Position numbers and translations under genes: made by a program | The notes under the pieces: model-generated | The model's input: the letters and a program-made list of their open reading frames with translations, nothing else | What the model was told of the DNA's origin: nothing | Databases searched by the model: none | Shown here: positions 16,615 through 25,832 of the stretch, one piece after another | Layout of the letters: every line of letters begins with the position of its first letter | Position numbering within the stretch: the first letter of the stretch is position 1 | Assembly (NCBI GenBank): GCA_007693945.1 | Contig: RECP01000046.1 | Location: 1-62,878 of the forward strand | Source: Spirochaetaceae bacterium | GTDB lineage: Bacteria > Spirochaetota > Spirochaetia > DSM-27196 > PWMO01 | Direction of reading: 5' to 3' | DNA length: 62,878 nt

Positions 16615-17592
16615 CTACTGGTCGCTGCCGCGGCGCATCTGATCGGCCGCTATGGCGATGATGATCACCAGCCCGATGACGGCCTGCTGCCAGTACGGAG
16701 AGACGTTCAGCAGGACCAGCCCGTTGCGCAGCACGCCCATGATTGCGGCGCCAAGGATCGCGCCCAGGATTGTTCCCTTGCCGCCGGACAGGCTGGCGCC
16801 GCCGATGATCACCGCGGCCACCACATCCAGCTCCCAGCCCAGCCCGGCGGTCGACTGTGCCACTCCGAGCCGCGCGATCGAAATTACTCCCGAGATTCCT
16901 GCCAGCAGTCCGGCCAGGGTGTACACCAGCATCTTGACGCGATTGACGCGGATCCCCGAGATAGCCGAAGCCTGCTCGTTTCCGCCGATAGCATAGATCC
17001 TCCGCCCCTGCACGGTCTTCTTCAGAAATACCGAGAACACGACCGCCAGCGCGGCCATGTAGATTACGGGGTACGGCACCGGGCCGAGGTACCCCTGTCC
17101 GAGGACGTTGTAGGGACTCGGTGTTCGTACCGGGTAGCCGCTGGTTATGGCGTACGCCAAACCGCGCACCACGCTGAGCATACCGAGCGTCGCGATAAAC
17201 GGCGGTATGCGCAGCCTGGTGATCAAGGTGCCGTTGACCATGCCGAAGCCGGTTCCGACGGCCATTCCGAGCGCGATTCCGCCGGGGATGCTCCAGCTCC
17301 ACCGGTTGAGCGCGATTGCGGTGATCAACCCGCTGAAGCCAAAGATCGAACCGACCGAAAGGTCGACTCCGCCGGATATGATCACCATGCATTCGCCGAT
17401 TGCAATGATGGCGATGAAGGAAAAGGCGCGCATGACCGAGAAGAGATTGGTCTGCGTCAGAAAACGGTCGGTCGACAACGCCAGCACGATACACAACGCC
17501 AGCAGGATCAAGGCGACGCCGAAGGTGCTGCTCTTGGCCTGCCTGCGGTACCACGTCAGGATACCGGTGAGTGTCGTATTGCCTGTCGTCAT
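16615..17592 (-). CDS. Sugar ABC transporter permease (RbsC/XylH type)
   Basis: This 325-residue protein of the BPD_transp_2 family has about eight to ten membrane segments. The conserved family blocks are ECMVIISGGVDLSVGSIFGF, RIPPFIATLGMLSVVRGLAY, YAIGGNEQASAISGI and GGASLSGGKGTILGAILGA. The start ATG at 17592 overlaps the ATPase stop by four bases; an in-frame extension to 17766 is a shadow of the ATPase gene. With the ATPase and the binding protein it makes a complete monosaccharide importer. It probably works as a homodimer. Confidence 0.92.
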   Translation of the reverse strand: MTTGNTTLTGILTWYRRQAKSSTFGVALILLALCIVLALSTDRFLTQTNLFSVMRAFSFIAIIAIGECMVIISGGVDLSVGSIFGFSGLITAIALNRWSWSIPGGIALGMAVGTGFGMVNGTLITRLRIPPFIATLGMLSVVRGLAYAITSGYPVRTPSPYNVLGQGYLGPVPYPVIYMAALAVVFSVFLKKTVQGRRIYAIGGNEQASAISGIRVNRVKMLVYTLAGLLAGISGVISIARLGVAQSTAGLGWELDVVAAVIIGGASLSGGKGTILGAILGAAIMGVLRNGLVLLNVSPYWQQAVIGLVIIIAIAADQMRRGSDQ

Positions 17593-19100
17593 GCTACCCC
17601 CTGGTCGGTCTGGCGCAACGCTATCTCCATGATCTTTTCCTGCGACGCCTGGGCGCGGTCGAGTTCGCCCTTCTTCCTGCCCTCGTGCATCACCACGATT
17701 CTGTCGCTCATCGCGAGAATCTCGGACAACTCGGAACTGATCATGATGATGGCGACGTTCTGGCACGCCAGCTGGCTCATCAGACGGTGAATCTCTTTCT
17801 TGGCTCCGACGTCGATGCCGCGAGTCGGCTCATCCAGAATCAGGATGCGCGGATTGGTGGCCAGCCACTTGGAAACCACTACCTTCTGCTGGTTACCGCC
17901 GCTGAGATTAACAACGATCTGCTCCTGACTGGGGGTGCGGATGCTCAGCTTCTCGATGAACGATCCGGTGACGCCTTGCTCGCGCGCGTCGATCAGGAAT
18001 CCCCGCTCGCTTACGGCCTGCAGGCTGGCAAGGGTCACGTTCTGGCGCACGTCCATCCCCAGAACCAGCCCTTGTACCTGGCGGTCTTCAGGAACAAAAC
18101 CGATGCCGTGCGCGATTGCGTCACTCGGCGAATGAATGGACACCGGTCTTCCGTCGATCAGGATCTCACCGGAGGTGCGCTTGTCGATGCCGAAGAGTGC
18201 GCGCATGACCTCGGTGCGACCGGACCCCACCAGGCCGGCAAAGCCCAGTATCTCACCCCTGTGCAGGTCAAAGCTGACGTGCTCGATCCCTTTGGGAGAT
18301 CCGAGGTCACGCACCTCGAGCACGGTATCGGAGATCTGCGCCTCTTGCTTCACAAACAGCGTGCCGAGATCACGCCCGACCATCAGGCGAATCAGTTCGT
18401 CACGGCTGGTCCTGGCGGTCTGCAGCGCTCCGACGTGACGTCCGTCGCGAAGCACGTGCAGCCGGTCGCATATGCGGAAGACCTCGTCGAGTTTGTGCGA
18501 AACGAAGACCACCGCTACTCCGCTGCTCTTCAGCCGCTCGATAATTTGGAAGAGTAACTCGGTTTCCTGCCCCGTGAGTGTCGATGTCGGCTCATCCATA
18601 ATAATTATCTTAGAGTTAATAGAGAGAGCCTTGGCAACCTCGACCATCTGCTTGTGCGACAGAGACAGCTCTTCGACCGCCAGACGGGGATCGCAGTTCA
18701 ACCCGGCCTGTTGCATCAGCTGCTGTGCACGCTGCGTGGTCCGGCCGAAATCGAGAAACGAACGCAGCACGCCCGGTGAACGCAGCTCGCGCCCGAGGAA
18801 GATGTTCTCGGCAACCGACAGGTTGCCCACCAGGTTGAGTTCCTGAAAGATGACACTGATCCCCAGCGAGAAGGAATCCTGCGGCGTATGTATTCCGACC
18901 GGTTCCCCGTTGAGCAGTACCTGGCCCTCATCGGCTCGATGCACACCGGCCAGTACCTTGATCAGCGTGGACTTGCCGGCGCCGTTCTCGCCGATCAGGC
19001 CAACCACTTCGCCGGCGTCAACGTCGAAGTCCACCCTGTCGAGCGCCTGAACACCCGGGAAGCGTTTTGACAGTCCGTGAACTTCGAGCATCGAACCCAT
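17589..19100 (-). CDS. Sugar ABC transporter ATP-binding protein (RbsA/MglA type)
   Basis: This 503-residue tandem ATPase powers sugar import. NBD1 has Walker A GENGAGKST, the Q-loop FQELNL, a divergent signature ELSLSHKQMVEVAKAL and Walker B IIIMDEPTSTL. NBD2 has a degenerate Walker A (GLVGSGRTE), a clear signature NLSGGNQQKVVVSKWL and Walker B LILDEPTRGID. This asymmetry is normal for the family. It is the first gene of a three-gene operon. Its start lies within about ten bases of a promoter -10, so translation may begin at 19100 or at the ATG at 19091 on an almost leaderless message. Confidence 0.93.
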   Translation of the reverse strand: MGSMLEVHGLSKRFPGVQALDRVDFDVDAGEVVGLIGENGAGKSTLIKVLAGVHRADEGQVLLNGEPVGIHTPQDSFSLGISVIFQELNLVGNLSVAENIFLGRELRSPGVLRSFLDFGRTTQRAQQLMQQAGLNCDPRLAVEELSLSHKQMVEVAKALSINSKIIIMDEPTSTLTGQETELLFQIIERLKSSGVAVVFVSHKLDEVFRICDRLHVLRDGRHVGALQTARTSRDELIRLMVGRDLGTLFVKQEAQISDTVLEVRDLGSPKGIEHVSFDLHRGEILGFAGLVGSGRTEVMRALFGIDKRTSGEILIDGRPVSIHSPSDAIAHGIGFVPEDRQVQGLVLGMDVRQNVTLASLQAVSERGFLIDAREQGVTGSFIEKLSIRTPSQEQIVVNLSGGNQQKVVVSKWLATNPRILILDEPTRGIDVGAKKEIHRLMSQLACQNVAIIMISSELSEILAMSDRIVVMHEGRKKGELDRAQASQEKIMEIALRQTDQGVA

Positions 19101-19108
19101 GACTCCCC

Positions 19109-19137
19109 ATTATCACGGGTAGTCCGTGACCCGGCAA
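19109..19137 (-). promoter_or_regulatory. Candidate promoter of the sugar ABC operon
   Basis: On the minus strand, TTGCCG (19132-19137) is followed after 17 bases by GATAAT (19109-19114). The ATPase start codon is only nine bases past the -10, so a transcript from here would be nearly leaderless. No longer-range activator site can be fixed by eye. Confidence 0.45.
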
Positions 19138-19190
19138 ATGGAAAATCTTGAAAAATGCTTTGAAATCTTGGCCATCCGGCTTTTCAGCCG

Positions 19191-19219
19191 TTGGGGATGG
19201 TTGGAACCCGTGGTAGAAT
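19191..19219 (+). promoter_or_regulatory. Candidate promoter of the binding protein-kinase-regulator operon
   Basis: TTGGGG (19191-19196) is followed after 17 bases by TAGAAT (19214-19219). The start codon at 19229 follows the -10 by nine bases, as in the divergent operon. Confidence 0.4.
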
Positions 19220-19228
19220 CAGACTGCG

Positions 19229-20245
19229 ATGAAGCGACTGGCTATGGCGTTACTGGCCGTTTCCGCCTTCGGCCTGGCCGGATGCAGCAACAATCCGGAA
19301 AGTTCCGTCTCCACCGCCCGCGGTGTTCAGCCTGCGGCGCAACCGCCGGACGATTTGGCGGCCGCGGTAACCATCAGCATCGTGCCAAAATCGCTCGATA
19401 ATCCGGTCTTTCTGGATACCAAGGAGGCCGCACAGACCCGCGCGCGCGAACTGGGCGTGAAGCTGGAGTGGGTGGCGCCGTTCCACGCCGATACGGCGCA
19501 GCAGATCACTATCCTTCGATGGCTCATCAACCGCGGAGTGGACGGCATACTGGTGAGCTGCAACGACCCGGTCGCGCTGGAGCCGGTCATTAACGAAGGC
19601 ATTGCCGCGGGGGTGCGGATCGCGACCTTTGATTCCGACGCGCCGCAGAGTGACCGGATCTTCTACATCGGAACCAACAACTACGAAGCCGGACGGTCCG
19701 CTGCCGACGCGGCGATTGAACTGCTGGGCACCAACACGGAACCGAAGGTAGCGATTGTGAGCGGACGCAGAGAGGCGCACAATCTCAACGAGCGCATCCG
19801 CGGATTCCAGGCGCGGCTGGAGGAGTCCGCGCGGCCGGTATATCTTTCGATTCTGTACTCCAACGACGACATCAACCTGGCGCAGGAGCTGACCGAGCAG
19901 GCGGTCACCGGTCTGGTCGACCTGGACCTGATCTACTTCTCCGGCGGCTGGGCCTTCATGGGCCCGCTGGACTCGCTTGACGCGTACGGCCGATGGCTTG
20001 CGGCCGGCGGCACGGCGGTTACCATCGATTCTCACTACCCGATACTGATTGCAGCACGCGACGGGATGGTCGACGCGCTGGTGGGACAGGACTTTGCCGA
20101 GATGGGGCGCGCGGGAGTGTCGCAGCTCTACAATGCGATTCTGGGCCAGACCGTGAGTTCACCGATCTTTACCGACACGATCCGGGTCAATCCGGATCAG
20201 GTTCCGCTGCTGCTGAACCAGGCGCGAAACTATGAACTCAAGTAG
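19229..20245 (+). CDS. Sugar-binding lipoprotein linked to a sensor kinase
   Basis: This 338-residue type I periplasmic binding protein has a lipoprotein signal (VSAFGLAGC, Cys19). It is a clear paralogue of the transporter's binding protein: SIVPKSLDNPVFLDTKEAAQ against VVPKGLDNPVFLDTK, RGVDGILVSCNDPVALEPVI, RIATFDSDAPQSDRIFYIGT and VTIDSHYPILIAA. Its gene overlaps the kinase gene by 14 bases and is divergent from the transporter. The likely role is to bind the sugar and touch the kinase sensor domain rather than to feed the permease. That role is inferred from gene order. Confidence 0.85.
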   Translation: MKRLAMALLAVSAFGLAGCSNNPESSVSTARGVQPAAQPPDDLAAAVTISIVPKSLDNPVFLDTKEAAQTRARELGVKLEWVAPFHADTAQQITILRWLINRGVDGILVSCNDPVALEPVINEGIAAGVRIATFDSDAPQSDRIFYIGTNNYEAGRSAADAAIELLGTNTEPKVAIVSGRREAHNLNERIRGFQARLEESARPVYLSILYSNDDINLAQELTEQAVTGLVDLDLIYFSGGWAFMGPLDSLDAYGRWLAAGGTAVTIDSHYPILIAARDGMVDALVGQDFAEMGRAGVSQLYNAILGQTVSSPIFTDTIRVNPDQVPLLLNQARNYELK

Positions 20246-22253
20246 CACCGCCGCACACGGCACAGCCGTGAGTGCTCCGGTCACCGATAGCACGGCCGCC
20301 GAACGGCGCACCTACTCGCGGCTGCACAGCATCAAGACAAAGCTGATCGTAAGCTTCCTGGTGCTGGGGCTGGTACCGCTGGCGCTCTTCTCATTCATCG
20401 TCTCGGCGGGTTACGAACAGAATCTGAGCCGTAACGCGATTGCCTACACCGAGGAAGTGATCGAGCAGGTTGACCGGGCGATTTCCAACTACCTGGCCGA
20501 CGTTTTCCGTATCCTGCATCTGCGCGAGAACTACTACGTTTCACAGTACGTCAAGCTCTCCGACCTGGACGAGCGGCTTACCGCGACCCGATTTGCCTAC
20601 CGCATCTGGGAGGACTTCAACTTCCTGCTCAACACCAAGAGCGATCTCAAGGACCTGGTCATTATTACTCACACCGGACGGGCGGTGAGCGCAATCGGGG
20701 AGTTCTTCGTTGACCTGCGCCACGATCCCGGATACCAGGCGCTGCACGACGTCACAACAGTCAAAACACACATTCGGCCGCCGTTTCGCTCGCCGTTCGG
20801 CGACTACCTGTTCTCGGTCTCGCAGCCGATTATCGATTCGGCGCAGCAGAACATCGGCGTGATGCGCGTGGACATCTCAGTGCGCCTGCTCGACGAGATC
20901 ATCAGCGCAATCAACCTGGGACCAAGCGGCTTTCTGCTGCTGAGCGACCCGGAGCAGCGTATTGTCTATCATACCGACCACAGCCTGATCGGGCAGCCGC
21001 TCTCCGCGGTTCTGCCGGCCGACGCGCAGACCGGAAACGGAAGCGGCATCTATCGCAGCGACGGAGAGCAGTTCCTGGTGGCCGCGCGCAGATCACCAAC
21101 GACGGGGTGGACCTATCTCAGCGTCTCCAACAAGCGCGAGATTGTGGCCGGGCTGCGCTGGATCCGCACCGTAAGCACCGTGGTTCTGGTGGCCGCGTGT
21201 GCCGCAATTGTGGTGATCCTGAGCCTCTACCTGTCCAATCTTCTGACCAAGCCGATCCGGCGCCTGGACGAATCGATGGAGCGCGTTTCGCACAACGTCT
21301 TCCCGGAGTCAATCGGCATCACCAGCCGCGATGAGATTGGTGCACTGGCACGCACCTTTGAGCAGATGGTCGGCCGCATACGGGAACTGATGGCTGAAGT
21401 AGTGACCGACCAGCAGCGTATCCGCCAGCTCGAGATGCAGGCGCTGCACGAGCAGATCAAGCCGCACTTCATCTACAATACGCTGGACTCGATACTGAGC
21501 CTGCTGGAGACCGGTGACAAGGAAAACGCGATGGAGATGATCGAGCACTTCGGCAAGTTCCTGCGCACCAGTCTCAGTGACGGGGAACAGATCATCACCA
21601 TCGACCAGGAGCTGCGTCACATCGACAGTTACCTGTTCATTCAGCGCTTTCGCTACGGTAATCGCTTTGACTACCGCATCAATGCATCCGAGGATGTGCG
21701 CCGACAACAGACCGTCAAGCTGCTGCTGCAGCCGTTGGTGGAGAACGCACTGACGCACGGGTTCAGAGATCTGGACCGTCGCGGGTTCATTGAAATCAGC
21801 GCCGCGCGCAACAACGGCGCACTGCTGTTCACGGTCAGTGACAACGGTCACGGAATTGCGCCGCAGCGCATACAGCAGATCGAGGCGGCGCTGGCGGAAC
21901 AACGCCGCGGGGACCCGAGTGCCGTAGCGCCGGTCGCCGGGGGTGCTGCCGGCAACCGAAGTGCTGCCGGCAACCGAAGTGCTGCCGGCAACCGAAGTGC
22001 TGCCAGCAACCGGAGCGCTGCCGGCGAGCGCGTGGGCAGCGGGGGCGGCGCGGACAGCGGTTCATTCTCCGAGGGCCGCGGGGGCGGGGGCGGCGCGGAC
22101 GAATCCGTGGAGCACCTCGGCGGCGGCACCTGTTTCGGAATCCGCAGCACCCAGAACCGGATCCAGCTCAACTATGGCAGGCAGTTCGGCCTGACGTTCG
22201 AAACCGTGGTGGGATCGGGAACGCGGGCGCTGGTGACTCTGCCGCTGCAGTGA
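20232..22253 (+). CDS. YesM-type sensor histidine kinase with an enlarged ATP lid
   Basis: This 673-residue membrane kinase has a first membrane segment near 36-57 (LIVSFLVLGLVPLALFSFIV), a large extracytoplasmic sensor of about 240 residues, a second membrane segment near 310-332 and a HAMP domain (LLTKPIRRLDESMERVS). The phosphoacceptor region LHEQIKPHFIYNTLDS has His412. ATPase motifs are the N box LLQPLVENALTHGF, the G1 box VSDNGHGI and a late G2 box GGGTCFGIRSTQNRIQLNYG. Between G1 and G2 about 80 extra residues hold tandem AAGNRS repeats and glycine-rich sequence. It should phosphorylate the downstream AraC-type regulator in response to a sugar-loaded binding protein. Confidence 0.9.
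   Translation: MNSSSTAAHGTAVSAPVTDSTAAERRTYSRLHSIKTKLIVSFLVLGLVPLALFSFIVSAGYEQNLSRNAIAYTEEVIEQVDRAISNYLADVFRILHLRENYYVSQYVKLSDLDERLTATRFAYRIWEDFNFLLNTKSDLKDLVIITHTGRAVSAIGEFFVDLRHDPGYQALHDVTTVKTHIRPPFRSPFGDYLFSVSQPIIDSAQQNIGVMRVDISVRLLDEIISAINLGPSGFLLLSDPEQRIVYHTDHSLIGQPLSAVLPADAQTGNGSGIYRSDGEQFLVAARRSPTTGWTYLSVSNKREIVAGLRWIRTVSTVVLVAACAAIVVILSLYLSNLLTKPIRRLDESMERVSHNVFPESIGITSRDEIGALARTFEQMVGRIRELMAEVVTDQQRIRQLEMQALHEQIKPHFIYNTLDSILSLLETGDKENAMEMIEHFGKFLRTSLSDGEQIITIDQELRHIDSYLFIQRFRYGNRFDYRINASEDVRRQQTVKLLLQPLVENALTHGFRDLDRRGFIEISAARNNGALLFTVSDNGHGIAPQRIQQIEAALAEQRRGDPSAVAPVAGGAAGNRSAAGNRSAAGNRSAASNRSAAGERVGSGGGADSGSFSEGRGGGGGADESVEHLGGGTCFGIRSTQNRIQLNYGRQFGLTFETVVGSGTRALVTLPLQ
21943..22032 (+). 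repeat. 18-base tandem repeat inside the kinase gene
   Basis: The unit GTGCTGCCGGCAACCGAA occurs three times exactly and twice with changes (five units, 90 bases). It encodes S-A-A-G-N-R repeats in the ATP lid of the kinase. The reading frame is kept because 18 is a multiple of three, so copy number could change without frameshift. Confidence 0.9.
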
Positions 22254-23875
22254 GGCGTGCCGTGTTGAGCGTTCTAGTTGTTGAAGATGAGCCGATCATC
22301 CGCCGCAAGATTGTTGACGCCATCGACTGGACTTCCAACGGGATGGGGCCAGTATACGAGGCCGCCGATGGCCGAGAAGCGCTTTCGCTGCTGGACGCGC
22401 ATCACATCGACATCATGGTGACCGACATACAGATGCCGGGGCTCAACGGCCTGGAGCTCATGTCCAGGGTCAAATCGCGCGATTCCGCACCACGCGTAGT
22501 GGTTATCTCGGGCTACGCCGAGTTCGAGTACGCGCGCGCTTCAATCAAACTGGACGTTGAAGACTACGTGCTCAAACCGTTTCGCGCCGCCAAGCTGCTG
22601 CAGAGTCTCAAAGAAGTCTGCAACAGCATCGAGGCGCGCCGCGAGGAGCTTGCCCGCACCCAGGAACTGCGCAACCGCCTCGAAAACAGTAAAGAGAGTC
22701 TGCGCGAGAAACTCTTCGCCGATCTTGTTCGGAACGGCTCGGACCCTGCGCTGTCGGGCTCCATCGCCTATCTGGGTCTGGAGTCATTCACGGGCGGTCC
22801 GATCACCGTGGCGATACTCTCGCTTGTAGATGCGTACCGGCGGCCGGATTCAGACGCAGCCGAGGCACCCCTGCTGCATAATCTGGAAGTCTATCTGGCG
22901 ACGCGCGAGCAGCTCGAACAGTTCGACAAACCGTGGTATCTGGTAAACTACGCCGCTGACCAGCTGGTTCTGATCGCCGCGTGCGAAGACTGGGAGCTTG
23001 GCGACCTGCTGCAATCAATTCTTCAGTCGCTTGTAACCACGCTTGGTACTCAGTTATGCGTCGGGATCGGCCGCTCGTGCACGCGGCTCGAGCACAGCGC
23101 GGTCTCGTATCGGGACGCCGAGGCCGCCGTGCGGCTACGTTTTCTGTACGGGGCAAACCGGGTTTTCTACTCGCGCGACATTGCCGACGACAACAGCGGC
23201 GCTGCCCGCCTTACGGCGCTGCAGCATACATCGCTCTACGACGACCTGAGAATCGGCGCTTTTGCCGAGGTGATAGGCGGCCTGCCCGAGCTATTTGCCC
23301 AGCTGCGGGACGCGGACCTGACTCAGATTGCGGCGGTGGTGCACAACGTCGTGCTCACGGCCTGCGCAGTTGTGACCGAACTGGGCCACAGCGTCTTTGA
23401 CATTTTCGACCCCGATTTCAACCCGTTTGTCGATCTCAATGACTTCGCTACGATAGACGAAATGGAGCAATGGCTGGAAGGCTTCTTCGTGACTGTCAAC
23501 CGATACGTGACTTCGCACCGCAACAGGCGCAACGCGGCTCTGGTGGTCGATATGAAGCGTTACGTGAACGAGCACTACCACGAGCCGCTATCACTGAAGC
23601 ATCTGTCGCGGCAGTTCGGCATCAGTCCGAGCTACGTCAGCGTCCTGTTCAGCAACGAAATCGGCACCAACTTCACCGACTACGTAACCGATGTGCGGAT
23701 CGTTATGGCAAAGCAGCTGTTGCGACACTCCACGTTGCACGTGTATGAGATTGCCGAGGAGGTCGGCTTTCGCGACGCGTACTACTTCAGCACCTGTTTC
23801 AAGAAGGTAACCGGCCGTACACCGAGCGAGTACCGCAAGGGCAGCGGCGAAGAGTCGGTGGCCGATCAGCGTTGA
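22250..23875 (+). CDS. YesN-type response regulator with AraC DNA-binding domain
   Basis: This 541-residue protein has a receiver domain (residues about 6-125; acidic pocket VVEDEP, phosphoacceptor Asp59 in MVTDIQMPGLNG, conserved Lys in YVLKPF). A middle domain follows, and then a C-terminal pair of AraC helix-turn-helix motifs (LSLKHLSRQFGISPSYVSVL and YEIAEEVGFRDAYYFSTCFK, then VTGRTPSEYRK). It should be phosphorylated by the kinase upstream, whose stop it overlaps by four bases (GTGA), and should activate the sugar transport operon. The middle domain is long, as in YesN-like regulators of Treponema and Spirochaeta. Confidence 0.92.
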   Translation: MRRAVLSVLVVEDEPIIRRKIVDAIDWTSNGMGPVYEAADGREALSLLDAHHIDIMVTDIQMPGLNGLELMSRVKSRDSAPRVVVISGYAEFEYARASIKLDVEDYVLKPFRAAKLLQSLKEVCNSIEARREELARTQELRNRLENSKESLREKLFADLVRNGSDPALSGSIAYLGLESFTGGPITVAILSLVDAYRRPDSDAAEAPLLHNLEVYLATREQLEQFDKPWYLVNYAADQLVLIAACEDWELGDLLQSILQSLVTTLGTQLCVGIGRSCTRLEHSAVSYRDAEAAVRLRFLYGANRVFYSRDIADDNSGAARLTALQHTSLYDDLRIGAFAEVIGGLPELFAQLRDADLTQIAAVVHNVVLTACAVVTELGHSVFDIFDPDFNPFVDLNDFATIDEMEQWLEGFFVTVNRYVTSHRNRRNAALVVDMKRYVNEHYHEPLSLKHLSRQFGISPSYVSVLFSNEIGTNFTDYVTDVRIVMAKQLLRHSTLHVYEIAEEVGFRDAYYFSTCFKKVTGRTPSEYRKGSGEESVADQR

Positions 23876-23937
23876 ACGAGATTCAGGCGAGGCAGAGCCG
23901 CGGGCCGATACAATAGAGACCGGGTAGCGCCTCAGGC

Positions 23938-23966
23938 CGGACCGGGCGGGCAGATCTGCGGGTCCG
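23938..23966 (+). terminator. Possible terminator hairpin after the two-component operon
   Basis: CGGACC (23938-23943) pairs with GGTCCG (23961-23966) and encloses the palindrome GCAGATCTGC. A weak T-rich stretch (CTGTTGTTG) follows. The stem is short and there is no clear U tract, so this is only a candidate. Confidence 0.3.
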
Positions 23967-24016
23967 CTGTTGTTGCGATATGAGGCTGCCGGGGGTGGTC
24001 GGGGGCCGTGTGCCCG

Positions 24017-24760
24017 TTACTTGGCGATCAGCTCGTCGTTGAGTTGAGGGTAGCCGAAGCGTTGGAGGTAGTGGCGCACGACGCGCAAGTCGCGCTCGTC
24101 TATCTGGTCAGCGTATAGCTCCAGGAAGCGCCGGTCAAAACGCGTGGCCGAATAGAGCAGCCAGTGTGCCTTGTTGATGCGCAGCCGGCCGCGCTGGATA
24201 AGCCACTGGTTCCCGGTACGCAGACCACGCTCGAGCGACTGATCACCGAGTGAACGGTAAACCTTGTAGGTGTCTACGTGCGCCTGCAGCAGAGCTTCGG
24301 TCTGGGCCGGGCTGAGCGCCGCCGGGTCTCCAAGCGGGTTGAAGATCGAGATGCGGTCACCGGGGGAGATGTAGTCGGGATCCGCATGGGTCTCTTTGTT
24401 GAGTATGTAGAGGTCGGGCCAGATTTTGGGGTAGCCCCAGTACTCACCGGCAAGCTCGTAGAAGGTGTCACCGCGCTGCACCGTGTGGATTTCTATAACA
24501 CGCCGCTCAGGAACACCGGGGTCAGGGATGTCCGGTGCGGGTTCGGGCTCCGGCGGCGGAACCGGCTCAGGCGCCGGATCGGGGACCGCCACCCGCTCCA
24601 CCGGTTCAGCGACGCCGCGGCGGGGCAGCCAACGGGCTACCGACGGCAACAGGGACGGAAACGCGATCAGAATCAGGAGACAGGCGAGGTTGAAGATCGC
24701 CAGAATGACGATGATTATGCGAATATTGCGTTTGCCGACTCGAATGTCATCTGCTGCCAT
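24017..24760 (-). CDS. LysM-domain membrane protein
   Basis: This 247-residue protein has a single N-terminal membrane anchor (residues 14-35, IRIIIVILAIFNLACLLILI). A proline/glutamate-rich linker (PDPAPEPVPPPEPEPAPDIP) follows, then a LysM domain (HTVQRGDTFYELAGEYWGYP...SPGDRISI) near residues 94-142, and a C-terminal helical part (about 150-247). LysM binds peptidoglycan, so the protein would link the inner membrane to the wall. Spirochaetes commonly carry such proteins. It stands alone. Confidence 0.85.
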   Translation of the reverse strand: MAADDIRVGKRNIRIIIVILAIFNLACLLILIAFPSLLPSVARWLPRRGVAEPVERVAVPDPAPEPVPPPEPEPAPDIPDPGVPERRVIEIHTVQRGDTFYELAGEYWGYPKIWPDLYILNKETHADPDYISPGDRISIFNPLGDPAALSPAQTEALLQAHVDTYKVYRSLGDQSLERGLRTGNQWLIQRGRLRINKAHWLLYSATRFDRRFLELYADQIDERDLRVVRHYLQRFGYPQLNDELIAK

Positions 24761-24821
24761 ATAGTTCCGCCCCTATTATACTCTTTTTCGTCCAAAATCC
24801 ACCTCAACTGCAGCAGAATCC

Positions 24822-25832
24822 TCACTCAGCCGCCCAATCCAGCAGCATTCGGCGCAGGAGCGGAATGTAGAGTTGCCACGCACGAGCTCCGTAGCCTCCG
24901 GCGGTCAGATAGGCGTGCGCAAGCCCACGCTGCTTCAGGAAATCATAGACCAGGTTATCGCGTTCAAACAGCTGCTCCGCAGTCAGCTTGAGCACCGACG
25001 TCGAAGGCAACTCGTCGTGCTCCCAGGGGTCGACGCCCGACAGTACAAGCGCCAGGTCGGGCGTCGGATAGCTTGCCAGCTGATCGAGCCCTTCGCGCAG
25101 ACGACGGTTGTACTGCGACGCCTGGTGTTCCTCTATCGGAATGTCGATATCACTCGGAGTGTAGGGCGGATTAAGCGATCCGTCGGGCAGATACGGCGGG
25201 CCGTCGAGAGGCCAGCCACGCGCCATGTGGATACTCAAGGTCCGGATAGTTTCGTCTCCCTCGGTCAGGCAGGCCGTACCGTCTCCCTTGTGACAGTCAA
25301 CGTCGATGATCCACGCGCTCTTCAGCGCACCGTCGCGCTGCAGCATGCGGAGCGCGATGACTGCATCGTTGACCAGGCAGAAACCGCTTCCGGTGTCGAA
25401 GCGCGCGTGGTGGGTTCCCCCGCCGAGGAAGAACCCGTGTCCGCTCTGCAGCGCGATTCTGCAGATCTGGTGCACTCCGGCTACATAGCGCAGAACCGCA
25501 TCGCGCAGATCGCTCAGCGGCCGGACGGCCAGGGACGGATCGTAGCGGTGATAGTTACCCTCTTCATCAGTCAGCTCGAAGGTCTCCATCAGCGTTTCCT
25601 CGAGCCTGTCCGAGTAGAGCATGGAGGTGTAGACGGGTGAGTGTACCAGCCCGACCTCCTGGGAGCCCACCGGAGCGTAGTCGGGGACGGTCAAAAACCG
25701 ATCGAGCAGCGGTGCGGCCTGCGAATCCGCACGCAGAGCGTCAACAACACGTTTCTGTTTGTCGGCTGCGATTGGAATCAGAATGCCGAAATCGCGAAAC
25801 GGAGGCCGCAAGTTTGCATCGTAGAGAATCAT
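24822..25832 (-). CDS. Histone deacetylase superfamily protein (acetyl-amide hydrolase)
   Basis: This 336-residue zinc hydrolase starts [20 protein letters not shown]. The metal and catalytic motifs are [13 protein letters not shown] (catalytic His pair), [16 protein letters not shown] (Zn-binding Asp and His) and [14 protein letters not shown] (Zn-binding Asp). Bacterial members deacetylate acetylpolyamines or other small molecules; the substrate is not predictable. The start is the ATG at 25832; a GTG 18 bases upstream is possible. It is divergent from the DNA glycosylase, with overlapping 5' ends. Confidence 0.87.
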   Translation of the reverse strand: MILYDANLRPPFRDFGILIPIAADKQKRVVDALRADSQAAPLLDRFLTVPDYAPVGSQEVGLVHSPVYTSMLYSDRLEETLMETFELTDEEGNYHRYDPSLAVRPLSDLRDAVLRYVAGVHQICRIALQSGHGFFLGGGTHHARFDTGSGFCLVNDAVIALRMLQRDGALKSAWIIDVDCHKGDGTACLTEGDETIRTLSIHMARGWPLDGPPYLPDGSLNPPYTPSDIDIPIEEHQASQYNRRLREGLDQLASYPTPDLALVLSGVDPWEHDELPSTSVLKLTAEQLFERDNLVYDFLKQRGLAHAYLTAGGYGARAWQLYIPLLRRMLLDWAAE

